From positions 33,956-97,955 of the forward strand of contig NZ_LSKQ01000202.1 in assembly GCF_001557115.1 (NCBI RefSeq): 64,000 nt of DNA, written 5' to 3'. The stretch is from Erythrobacter sp. CCH5-A1. Lineage in GTDB: Bacteria > Pseudomonadota > Alphaproteobacteria > Sphingomonadales > Sphingomonadaceae. The notes beneath the pieces are model-generated. The model saw only the letters and a program-made list of their open reading frames with translations. It was not told the origin of the DNA and did not search any database. Position numbers and translations under genes: made by a program. Below, piece after piece: positions 27,003 through 36,106 of the stretch (positions are counted from its first letter, which is position 1; every line of letters begins with the position of its first letter).

Positions 27003-28334
27003 ATGAGCATTCTGACAGAAGCGCAGGCCAAGGCCATTCTCGACAAGGTCATCGCCTTTTCCACCGCTGACGAGTGCAGCGCGCAGATCGGCGGCGGCAC
27101 AGAAGGCAACGTGCGGTTCGCGCGCAACGATATCTCGACCTCGGGGATCGTCGACAGCATCGATCTGGGCGTGCAGGTCGCGTTCGGAAAGCGGGTCGGC
27201 ACCGCGTCCATCAACCAGTTCGACGATGCCTCGCTCGAACGGGTGGTGCGCCGCGCGGAGGATCTCGCCAAGCTGGCACCGGAGAACCCCGAATTCGTGC
27301 CCGCGGTCGGCAAGCAGACCTACAAGGCGACCAACACCTGGAGCGAGGCGACTGCCGCACTGACTCCCGAAGCGCGCGCCAAGATCGCCGAAGCCGCGAT
27401 CCTGCCGTGCCGCGACAAGTCGCTGGTGGCGGCCGGCTTCCTCGAAGACGGCGCGACCTTCTTCGCCCACGCCAATTCCAACGGTAATTTCGGCTACCAG
27501 AAATCCACGAGCGCGGATTTCACCTGCACCGTGCGCACCGAGGACGGACGCGGGTCGGGCTGGGTCGGCACCAATGTGCAGGATGTCGCCGGCTTCGATG
27601 CCGGCAAGGACGTGCAGATTGCGATGCGCAAGGCGGCGGCCTCGGTCGATGCGCAGGCGCTGGAGCCGGGCAAGTACACCGTCATCCTCGAACCCGCAGC
27701 CGCGGCGGGGCTCATCAGCTTCATGATGGGCTTCTTCGATGCGCGCTCGGCCGATGAGGGGCGCAGTTTCCTGTCCAAGCAGGGCGGCGGCAACAAGATC
27801 GGCGAGCAGATGATGGACCCGCGGGTCAACATCTACACCGATCCCTGGCACCCGCTGGTCCCCGCCCTGCCGTGGGATGGCGACGGCCTCCCGCGCGAGA
27901 AGGCGCCGATCATCGAGAACGGCAAGATCGCGAACCTCGAATATTCGCGCTACTGGGCGCAGAAGCAGGGCAAGCCGGAAAGGGCCGGCTGGGGCAACGT
28001 CATCATGGACGGCGGCACCAAGTCGACCTCCGAGCTGATCGCGGGCACCGAGCGCGGCATCCTGCTGACCCGCACCTGGTACATCCGCCTCGTCGACCCG
28101 CAGACCGTGCTGCTCACCGGCCTCACCCGCGACGGCACGTTCTACATCGAGAACGGCCAGCTCAAGTACCCGATCAAGAACTTCCGCTTCAACGAAAGCC
28201 CGGTGATCATGCTCAACAACATCGAGGAGCTGGGCCGTTCGGTACGGGTCAAGGCGGACGAGGGCGGCTCGATGCTGCTGCCGCCGATGAAGATCCGGGA
28301 CTTCACCTTCACCTCGCTGTCCGACGCGGTCTGA
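27003..28334 (+). CDS. tldE: TldE/PmbA-family peptidase partner subunit
   Basis: A 443-residue PmbA/TldE-type protein. It shares the two-domain TldD fold but has no HExxxH motif, as expected for the non-catalytic partner. The conserved C-terminal half includes GWGNVIMDGG, ERGILLTRTWYIRLVDPQT, GLTRDGTFYIENG and NFRFNESP. The mature start (MSILTEAQAKAILDKVI) has no signal peptide, in contrast to its partner immediately upstream. If the two form the usual heterodimer, it would have to be carried out by the Tat signal of TldD or the complex would have to form in the cytoplasm. Probably co-transcribed with TldD (22-nt gap) and with the DUF4159 gene. Confidence 0.87.
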   Translation: MSILTEAQAKAILDKVIAFSTADECSAQIGGGTEGNVRFARNDISTSGIVDSIDLGVQVAFGKRVGTASINQFDDASLERVVRRAEDLAKLAPENPEFVPAVGKQTYKATNTWSEATAALTPEARAKIAEAAILPCRDKSLVAAGFLEDGATFFAHANSNGNFGYQKSTSADFTCTVRTEDGRGSGWVGTNVQDVAGFDAGKDVQIAMRKAAASVDAQALEPGKYTVILEPAAAAGLISFMMGFFDARSADEGRSFLSKQGGGNKIGEQMMDPRVNIYTDPWHPLVPALPWDGDGLPREKAPIIENGKIANLEYSRYWAQKQGKPERAGWGNVIMDGGTKSTSELIAGTERGILLTRTWYIRLVDPQTVLLTGLTRDGTFYIENGQLKYPIKNFRFNESPVIMLNNIEELGRSVRVKADEGGSMLLPPMKIRDFTFTSLSDAV

Positions 28335-28376
28335 CGGTCAGGAAAAACGGGCGCGGGATTTGTGAGCAGATCAGCC

Positions 28377-29087
28377 ATGACCCGCGCCGGTTTTCTGCGC
28401 CTGCTGGCAGGCGGGCTCGCAGGCACGCTGCTCGCCCGCCCGCTGGCGAGCGCCGCGCAGCGTCCTGTGGGCGGCTATGATTTCTGGTTCACGCGGCTCA
28501 AGTACAATTCGGGCGACTGGGACGTCGACCAGCGCATGCCGGCGAACCTCATCACCTCGCTGATCGATTACACCACCCTGCGCGTCGACCCCAAAGAGCG
28601 CGTCGTCGCCCTTGCCGATCCGGCGATGCTTTCCGCGCCGTTCTGCTACCTTGCGGGGCACAAGGCGGTCGAATTCTCCGATGCCGAGCGCCGCAATTTC
28701 GAACGCTACGTCCGGAACGGCGGCTTCGTGTTCGTGGACGACTGCAACCACGATATCGACGGGCTCTTCGCCAAATCCTTTGAAGCGCAGATGGCGCGGA
28801 TCTTCGGCGCGGAGGCGATGAAGAAGCTGCCCAACACCCATCCGCTCTATTCGAGCTTCTTCAAGTTCACCGGCCCGCCCGCGACCTCCTTCGAACTGAA
28901 CGGATGGGGCGATGACCTCATTCACGATTACCTCAAGGGCATTACCATCAACGGCCGCCTCGGCTTGCTCTACAGCAACAAGGACTATGGCTGCGAGTGG
29001 GATTACGACTGGCGCAACAAGCGCTTCCTCGCCGAGGACAACACCCGTTTCGGGGTGAACATCGTCATGTATGCGCTGAGCAATTGA
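28377..29087 (+). CDS. DUF4159 domain protein, exported
   Basis: A 236-residue protein with an N-terminal export signal (FLRLLAGGLAGTLLARPLASAAQ), preceded by Arg but not a full twin-arginine pair. The body resembles DUF4159, a glutamine-amidotransferase-like fold lacking the catalytic triad: GGYDFWFTRLKYNSGDWDVDQR, RNFERYVRNGGFVFVDDCNHD, and GRLGLLYSNKDYGCEWDYDWRNKRF. DUF4159 proteins are regularly found next to MoxR and DUF58 genes, as here. No biochemical role is known to me. GTG 28362 is an alternative in-frame start; neither has a clear ribosome binding site. Confidence 0.75.
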   Translation: MTRAGFLRLLAGGLAGTLLARPLASAAQRPVGGYDFWFTRLKYNSGDWDVDQRMPANLITSLIDYTTLRVDPKERVVALADPAMLSAPFCYLAGHKAVEFSDAERRNFERYVRNGGFVFVDDCNHDIDGLFAKSFEAQMARIFGAEAMKKLPNTHPLYSSFFKFTGPPATSFELNGWGDDLIHDYLKGITINGRLGLLYSNKDYGCEWDYDWRNKRFLAEDNTRFGVNIVMYALSN

Positions 29088-29100
29088 AGGGCTGGAACAG

Positions 29101-30108
<1,008 letters not shown>

Positions 30109-30111
30109 TCC

Positions 30112-31008
30112 ATGGCGCCCCCGCCGCTCACCATCCCGCCCGAGGTGCGCAGCCGACTGAAGCGCCTGTCCCTGCGCACCCGGCGCGACATGGGTGACCG
30201 CGGCTTCGGCATGCACCAGAGCCGCAACAAAGGCGCCGGCATCGAATTCGCGCAATACCGCGCCTACGAGCCGGGGGATGAGCCGCGCCGCATCGACTGG
30301 AAGCTTTTCGCCCGCTCGGACAAGTTCTTCGTGCGCGAAGCGGAGGAGGAAAGCCCGATCGCGGTGTGGATCCTGCTCGATGCCAGCGCCTCGATGAGAC
30401 AGACGGACCGGGCGCGGCCCGGTTGGTCGCGGATGGACGCGGCCAGGCTGCTCGCGCTGTGCACCGCGCAACTTGCGCTGATGCAGGGCGACCGCTTCGG
30501 GTGGATCGGACTGCGGGATGGCGGGCTGGTGGTCGCCGATCCGCACCGCGGCCGTGCGCAATTCGAGCGAATGCAGATCGCCCTTTCGCGGCTAGAGGCG
30601 GCGGGGAGTTTTCCCGACGCGGCCACCCTCGCGCCCCTCTGGGAACGCATCGGCGCGCGCGATCTGGTGCTGTTCCTGTCCGATTGCTTCGACGAGCGCG
30701 GCATCGCCATGATCGAACGCCTCGCCAAGGCGGGGCGCGAGGTGCTGGCGGTGCAGATGCTGACAGTGGAGGAGCGCGACTTCCACTTCGATGGCGGCTA
30801 CCGCTTCATCGATCCCGAAAGCGGCGCGGACCTGATCGGCGACGGTGCGGCCTTGCGCGACACCTTCCTTTACCGTTTCGCCGCAGCACGGGCGATGTTG
30901 GCCGAACGGCTTGATGCGGCGGGCATCCGCCACACCGCCCACGTGCTCGACGAGCCGATCGACCGGCCGCTGCATGCCTTCTTCGGCCGTGGAGCGCTGC
31001 CGGCGTGA
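30112..31008 (+). CDS. DUF58 (VWA-like) protein
   Basis: A 298-residue DUF58 protein. The family signature is clear: RRDMGDRGFGMHQSRNKGAGIEF, YRAYEPGDEPRRIDWKLFARSDKFFVREAEEE, then VWILLDASASM, the metal-ion-dependent adhesion-site start of the von Willebrand A-like domain. DUF58 proteins are the usual partners of MoxR ATPases. No membrane segment is visible, so it is cytoplasmic. It ends in a GTGA overlap with the BatA-type membrane gene. Confidence 0.9.
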   Translation: MAPPPLTIPPEVRSRLKRLSLRTRRDMGDRGFGMHQSRNKGAGIEFAQYRAYEPGDEPRRIDWKLFARSDKFFVREAEEESPIAVWILLDASASMRQTDRARPGWSRMDAARLLALCTAQLALMQGDRFGWIGLRDGGLVVADPHRGRAQFERMQIALSRLEAAGSFPDAATLAPLWERIGARDLVLFLSDCFDERGIAMIERLAKAGREVLAVQMLTVEERDFHFDGGYRFIDPESGADLIGDGAALRDTFLYRFAAARAMLAERLDAAGIRHTAHVLDEPIDRPLHAFFGRGALPA

Positions 31009-32150
31009 CCCCCCTGCTGCTCGCCCCGTTCGGCCTTGCCGCGCTGGCAGCGCTGATCGTGCCACTGCTTGTCCACCTGCGCCGCCGGACCGAGGAGGTG
31101 CCGCTCGATTTCGCGGCGATGCGCTGGCTCGAGGCGCTACCCCGGCCCCGGCGCCGCATCCGGTTCGACGAGTTGCTGCTGCTCGCGCTGCGGCTGCTGC
31201 TGGTCGCGCTGTTGGCGCTGCTGCTTGCACAGCCGGCGGCGCTGGGGTGGGAGGACAAAAGCGCGCGCGTGCTGGTCGCGCCCGGGGTCGACGCCGCGGC
31301 GGCGCGCACGGCGGCGGGGACGGAAACGGAGGCGCATTGGATTGCGCCCGGCTTTCCCGCTCTAGCCAATGCACCACCCCAAGGCCCGGTCCTGCTCTCC
31401 AGCCTGATCCGCCAGTTCGATGCCGAGCTGCCGCAGGGCGCGCCGCTGACGATCCTCGTGCCGCCGGTGCTGGGCGGGGTCGATGCCGAGCGGCTCAAGC
31501 TCACCCGCAAGGTCACATGGCGAACCCTCGCCGCCGCACCCGGCGCGGCAGGTGCGCAGCCTGCCCCAGCCCCGGCCCTCGCGGTCCGCTACGCCGAGGG
31601 CCGGACCGCCGCGCCCTTGCGCTATTTCCGCGCCGCCGCTGCCGCTTGGGAAGCGACCGCAACCTTCACCGCCGAGGCGGGGGACACTCTCCCCCCGCGT
31701 GGATCGGTGCTGGTCTGGCTGCACCCCGGCCCCGTCCCTTCAAACGTGACCGATTGGGTCGAGGCCGGCGGCACCGCGCTGCTCGCAAGCACGGCGGAGA
31801 TCGCGATGCCTGCCGCGAGCGGACCGCTGTGGGCGGATGCGGGCGGCAATACGCTGGTCGAGGGCGGACCGCTCGGCACGGGCCGGGTGATGCGCTTCAC
31901 CCGTCCGCTCGAACCAGCGGTGATGCCCGATCTCCTCGATCCCGGCTTTCCGGCCGCCTTGCGCGATCTCGTCTCGCCCCTCGCCCCGCCGCCTGCGCGG
32001 GTCGTCGCAGCCGCCGCTTCGCCTGCGAGCGGCGCCGCGCCCTACCCCCTCCCCCCGCGCGAACTGTCGGCGTGGCTCGCTGTGCTGATCGCGCTCGTCT
32101 TCCTTGCCGAGCGGATGCTGGCGAGCCGCGCCCGGAGATTTGCAGCGTGA
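31005..32150 (+). CDS. BatA-type N-terminal double-transmembrane protein
   Basis: A 381-residue membrane protein. Two N-terminal hydrophobic helices (LLLAPFGLAALAALIVPLLVHL and LLLLALRLLLVALLALLLAQP) flank the basic LRRRTEEVPLDFAAMRWLE loop typical of the BatA N-terminal family. A large Ala/Pro-rich periplasmic part follows, and a third helix near residue 360 (SAWLAVLIALVFLAERML). It probably anchors the MoxR/DUF58 module to the inner membrane. GTG start overlapping the DUF58 stop; its own stop overlaps the next GTG (GTGA). Confidence 0.8.
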   Translation: MTPLLLAPFGLAALAALIVPLLVHLRRRTEEVPLDFAAMRWLEALPRPRRRIRFDELLLLALRLLLVALLALLLAQPAALGWEDKSARVLVAPGVDAAAARTAAGTETEAHWIAPGFPALANAPPQGPVLLSSLIRQFDAELPQGAPLTILVPPVLGGVDAERLKLTRKVTWRTLAAAPGAAGAQPAPAPALAVRYAEGRTAAPLRYFRAAAAAWEATATFTAEAGDTLPPRGSVLVWLHPGPVPSNVTDWVEAGGTALLASTAEIAMPAASGPLWADAGGNTLVEGGPLGTGRVMRFTRPLEPAVMPDLLDPGFPAALRDLVSPLAPPPARVVAAAASPASGAAPYPLPPRELSAWLAVLIALVFLAERMLASRARRFAA

Positions 32151-34267
32151 GCCTCGAACTCGGCCCCGACCCGTGGCTTGCCCCCGCGCGCCGCCGCGCC
32201 GCTGCGGAGGCAGTGCTGGTGTGGAGCCCGCTCGCATTCGTTATCGCCGCGCTCGGCGTGGCGCTTGCCGGGATCGTGGCGGGCGCAGGGCTGCTGATCC
32301 TCGGGGGAATCGCCATCGCCTTCGTCGCCACGCGCAGCGCCGCGCGGCGCGACACTGGCTGGCTGGTGCGCCGCCTCAACGCGCGCGAGGCAAGCCTCGA
32401 AGACAGCGCCGCGCTGGTGTTCTCGCCCGGCGAGCGCTCCCCGCTCGAACGGCTTCAGGCCGAACGCATCGCTGCGCGTGTCGCGGCGGTCGATCCCGCC
32501 GGACTCGCCGATGCCTGGCCCTGGCGCAGGATCGCGCTTGCGTGGGGCCTGGGCATCGCGGCGCTGGCAGGGGTTGCCGTGTGGCAGATGCACACCAGTG
32601 CCCCGCCCCCGCTCGCCCCTGTGGCGGGCAGCACTGCCGCAGCGCCGGGCGAGCCGCGCCTCACGGGGCAGCGCGTGCGGATCGTGCCGCCCGCCTATAC
32701 CGGCCTTGCGCCCCGTTACGCCGAAGGCCTCGACATCCGCGCGCCGCAAGGCACGCGCATCGAATGGACCCTCGCCTTCGCGCCGGAGCCACAATCCGCA
32801 GGTCTGCAACTGGTCGGCGGTCAGCGCGTGGCGCTGACGCAGGGCGCGGAGGGCTGGACGGGGGCGCTGCGGCTTGATGTGCCCGCGCTCTACCGCGTCA
32901 CCGCGCAAGGCATGCGCACCGCCCTCCCCGCCCACCGCCTCGAGCCCATTGCCGACGAGCCGCCGCAAGTGCGCGTGGTCGAGCCTGCCTCGGGCCTTGC
33001 CACCATGCAGCCCGGCCAGCGCAGCTGGCGCATCGTGTTCGAAGCGGCCGACGATTACGCGGTCGATACCCTTGCCCGCCTCACCGTCACCACCGCGATC
33101 GGCGAGGGCGAGAACGTGCGTTTCTCGGAGCGCAACATCACCGTCACCGGCACCGGCGATCCGCGCCGCCGCCGCTTCACCATCGATCTGCCGCTCGGCG
33201 GATACGGCCTCGTGCCGGGCAGCGATCTCGTCGCGCAGCTCACGGTCGCCGATACCCGCTCCCCCGGCCCGCAAGTGGTGCGCGGCCCCGGCGTGATCCT
33301 GCGCTTCCCCGCGCCCCGGCCAGCCGAGGCTGAAGGCCTCGACCTTATGGCCAAGCAGCAGATGCCCGCCTATTTCCGCAGCCAGCGGCAGGTGATCATC
33401 GACACCGAGGCGCTGATCCGCCAGCGCCGCAGCCTCAGCGCCGACGAATTCCTCGTCCGTTCCGACACCATCGGCGTCGACCAGCGGTTGCTGCGCCTGC
33501 GCTATGGCCAGTTCATGGGCATGGAGGCCGAGGAGACCCCCAAACCCCCGCTGCCCACAGCCGAAAAAGACGAGCACGGGGACGAACCCGAAGAGCCCGA
33601 ACATTATGACGGTGACGGCCACGACCACGGCGAGGCGCCAGAAAGCCCGGTGTTCGGCGATCTCGGCAATGTGCTGGCCGAATACGGCCACACCCATGAC
33701 GAGAGCGAGGCGGCGACCCTGCTCGATCCCGGCACCCGCAACCTGCTCAAGCTCGCGCTCGATGCGATGTGGGAGGCCGAGGTCAATCTGCGCAGCGGCA
33801 GGCCCGAGGCGGCGCTCCCGTTCGAGAACAAGGCGCTCGATTACATCAAGCGCATCCAGCAGGCGACGCGGATCTACCTGCCCAAGATCGGCTCGCAACA
33901 GCCGCCGATCGACATGGCCCGTCGTCTGACCGGCAAGCGCGTGGGGATCGTCGGTGGCCCTGCACGGCTGACCCCCTTCGTGATCGAGGATGCGGTACCG
34001 GCGACAGCATGGCGCGCTCTCGCCCAGCCCGGGGCAATCGACCTTGCCGGGCTTGAGGGCTGGGTGCGCGGCAACAGCGCCCGGATCGGCGATCCCCTCG
34101 CGGTGCTCGCCGCCATCGACGCGGTGCGCGGCCAGCCCGGCTCGCGCGCCTTGCGCGAGAAGCTGCGCGGGCAATTGTGGACCGTGCTCACCCGCCCGCC
34201 CGCGCAAGTCCGGCGCCGCGGCGATGGCGGCGCGCTGGGTCGCCGCTATGCCGAGGGGCTGCGCTGA
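32147..34267 (+). CDS. DUF4175-family membrane protein
   Basis: A 706-residue protein starting at GTG 32147 (GTGA overlap). The frame reaches back to 30845 only because the overlapping genes lack stops. Membrane helices are at about residues 25-65 (two) and 127-147. A long periplasmic region contains RLTGQRVRIVPPAYTGLAP and the coiled or helical AEAEGLDLMAKQQMPAYFRSQRQVI segment seen in DUF4175 proteins. Residues about 471-497 form an unusual His/Asp/Glu-rich stretch (EHYDGDGHDHGE) that could bind metal or be disordered. Part of the MoxR cluster; function unknown. Confidence 0.75.
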   Translation: MSLELGPDPWLAPARRRAAAEAVLVWSPLAFVIAALGVALAGIVAGAGLLILGGIAIAFVATRSAARRDTGWLVRRLNAREASLEDSAALVFSPGERSPLERLQAERIAARVAAVDPAGLADAWPWRRIALAWGLGIAALAGVAVWQMHTSAPPPLAPVAGSTAAAPGEPRLTGQRVRIVPPAYTGLAPRYAEGLDIRAPQGTRIEWTLAFAPEPQSAGLQLVGGQRVALTQGAEGWTGALRLDVPALYRVTAQGMRTALPAHRLEPIADEPPQVRVVEPASGLATMQPGQRSWRIVFEAADDYAVDTLARLTVTTAIGEGENVRFSERNITVTGTGDPRRRRFTIDLPLGGYGLVPGSDLVAQLTVADTRSPGPQVVRGPGVILRFPAPRPAEAEGLDLMAKQQMPAYFRSQRQVIIDTEALIRQRRSLSADEFLVRSDTIGVDQRLLRLRYGQFMGMEAEETPKPPLPTAEKDEHGDEPEEPEHYDGDGHDHGEAPESPVFGDLGNVLAEYGHTHDESEAATLLDPGTRNLLKLALDAMWEAEVNLRSGRPEAALPFENKALDYIKRIQQATRIYLPKIGSQQPPIDMARRLTGKRVGIVGGPARLTPFVIEDAVPATAWRALAQPGAIDLAGLEGWVRGNSARIGDPLAVLAAIDAVRGQPGSRALREKLRGQLWTVLTRPPAQVRRRGDGGALGRRYAEGLR

Positions 34268-36070
34268 ATGATCGCGCCCGAAACGCTCGCCGCTGTGCTG
34301 ATCGCCGTGGGCGCGCTGGCCGCGGCGGTGCGGATCGCGCTGCTGCGGCGCGGCTGGCTGGCGTGGCTGCTTGCGGGCCTTTCGCTGGCGAGCGGCGCGC
34401 TCCTCCATCTCGCCCTCTTCCCTCCCGCAATCCCGCTCGGCGGCGAGACGCTGCTGGTGGCCACCGCCGAGACGCCTGCGGGCACGCGCGCCGGGCCGAG
34501 CGAGCGGCTCGTCGCCCTGCCCGAAGCACCTGCTCTCGCCGGAGCCGAGCGGGTCCCCGATCTCGCCACTGCGCTGCGCCGCTACGCTCAGGTGCAGCGC
34601 CTGCGCATCGCCGGTCGCGGGCTGACAGCGCGCGATCGCAACCATGCCGCCGGCATCCCCGCCACCTTCACCTCGATGCCGCCCCCGCGCGGGTTGATCC
34701 GGCTCGATCCCCCCGCCGATACCACCGCAGGCGCCGTCTTCACGCTCGCGGGCGAAGTGGCGGGCATGGCGGGCGGCACGGCCGAACTCATCGATCCGGC
34801 CGGACAGCGGGTCGACAGCCGCGCGCTTGGCGACGCGGGGCAATTCACGCTCGGCGGCACCGCGCGCGCGCCGGGGCTGGCCACATTCACGCTCCGCCTG
34901 CGCGGGCGCGACAAGGCCATCGTCTCGGACACTCTCGTCCCGCTGCGTACGCTGGAGAACCGCCCGGTGCGCGCTCTGCTGATCGGCACCCCCTCGCCCG
35001 AGACCAAGTATCTGCGCCGCTGGGCGGAGGATTCAGGGATTGCGCTCAAGAGCCGCCTCGATGCCGGCGCGGGCGTCGATCTGGGGGGCGACGGGGTGCG
35101 GATCGATGCGGCAAGCCTTGCCGATAGCGACATCGTGATCATCGACGACCGGTCGCTCGCGGCGCTCGGCGGCGGCGGGCGGGCGGCTTTGGCGCGGGCG
35201 GTCGCAGGGGGGCTGGGCGTGGTGGTGGTGATGACCGGCCCCGCGACCGCCGGCACGCGCGAGACGTGGCGCGATCTGGGCTTTGCCAGCGAGGGCGGCG
35301 GCGAGATGGCACCGGTGGCGCTGGCCCCGCTCGCCCCGGACGCCGAGGCGCTCGCGGCACGGCGCGGCCCGCCGCTGCCCGATGCGGCGGAGGATCTCAA
35401 CACGCTCGATGATCCCGCCCCCGAACTCGGGCGCTGGGCGCTTCGCACCGGGCCGGAGGTGGTGCCGGTCGTGACCGATGCCGAGGGCGCGCTCATCGCG
35501 GGCTGGCAGCAGCGCGGGGCCGGGCGCGTGGCGGTGTGGACGCTCGCGGGCAGCTTCGCGCTGGTGCTCGGCGGGCAGCAGGATCGTTACGCGCAGTGGT
35601 GGAGCGCGGCGCTGAGCGCAGTCGTGCGGCCCGACGCCGTGTTCCGCCCCGATGTTCCCGCGCTGGTGCGGGCCGGAGAGCGGGCCGCGATCTGCGGCAT
35701 TGCCCCGGGCGCGCGGGTTGTCGTGCCCGACAAGGCCGAAATCGCGCTCGTCATCGACCCCGCGGCCGGACCGCGCGGATGCGCCGCCTACTGGCCGCTC
35801 GCACCCGGCGAGCACCGGATCGTGCAGACGGGCCGCGATGGCGAACAGATCTTCGCCTTCCCCGTCTTTCCCGAGGCTGCCTTCGCATCGCTGCGGGCCG
35901 CCGAAACCGGGCGGGAGACAATGCGCTGGGCCGCCGAGCAATCCGCGAGCGCCGCCCGCACTCTGCCGGAGCGACGCTCGCCCGCGTGGCCCTACTTCCT
36001 CGGGTGGCTGGCGGTCACCGGCGCGCTGTGGTTCGGGGAACGGCGCCTGCGCGCCTTGCCCGCGACCTGA
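34268..36070 (+). CDS. Large membrane protein with amidotransferase-like domain, MoxR cluster
   Basis: A 600-residue protein beginning directly after the DUF4175 stop (TGA then ATG). N-terminal hydrophobic segments (LAAVLIAVGALAAAVRIALL, WLAWLLAGLSLASGALLHLAL) are followed by a large domain. That domain includes VRALLIGTPSPETKYLRRW and SDIVIIDDRS, which look like a class I glutamine-amidotransferase-like alpha/beta fold. A last helix lies near the C-terminus (YFLGWLAVTGALWFGERRL). This arrangement resembles the BatA/VWA-associated membrane proteins that accompany MoxR loci. No catalytic residues can be assigned. It converges on the histidine kinase gene (36-bp gap). Confidence 0.65.
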   Translation: MIAPETLAAVLIAVGALAAAVRIALLRRGWLAWLLAGLSLASGALLHLALFPPAIPLGGETLLVATAETPAGTRAGPSERLVALPEAPALAGAERVPDLATALRRYAQVQRLRIAGRGLTARDRNHAAGIPATFTSMPPPRGLIRLDPPADTTAGAVFTLAGEVAGMAGGTAELIDPAGQRVDSRALGDAGQFTLGGTARAPGLATFTLRLRGRDKAIVSDTLVPLRTLENRPVRALLIGTPSPETKYLRRWAEDSGIALKSRLDAGAGVDLGGDGVRIDAASLADSDIVIIDDRSLAALGGGGRAALARAVAGGLGVVVVMTGPATAGTRETWRDLGFASEGGGEMAPVALAPLAPDAEALAARRGPPLPDAAEDLNTLDDPAPELGRWALRTGPEVVPVVTDAEGALIAGWQQRGAGRVAVWTLAGSFALVLGGQQDRYAQWWSAALSAVVRPDAVFRPDVPALVRAGERAAICGIAPGARVVVPDKAEIALVIDPAAGPRGCAAYWPLAPGEHRIVQTGRDGEQIFAFPVFPEAAFASLRAAETGRETMRWAAEQSASAARTLPERRSPAWPYFLGWLAVTGALWFGERRLRALPAT

Positions 36071-36106
36071 GGGCGCTAAGCTGCCCCGGTGGCGGCCGCC
36101 GCGTCC

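Noticed and set aside
30845-32146. Upstream extension of the DUF4175 reading frame
   Set aside because: This part overlaps the DUF58 and BatA-type genes out of frame. GTG 32147 with a GTGA overlap is the consistent start.
32042-34843. Minus-strand open frame (933 codons) across the DUF4175 gene
   Set aside because: It spans two real genes and their junction, has no recognisable domain, and lies antisense to an operon with coupled overlaps.
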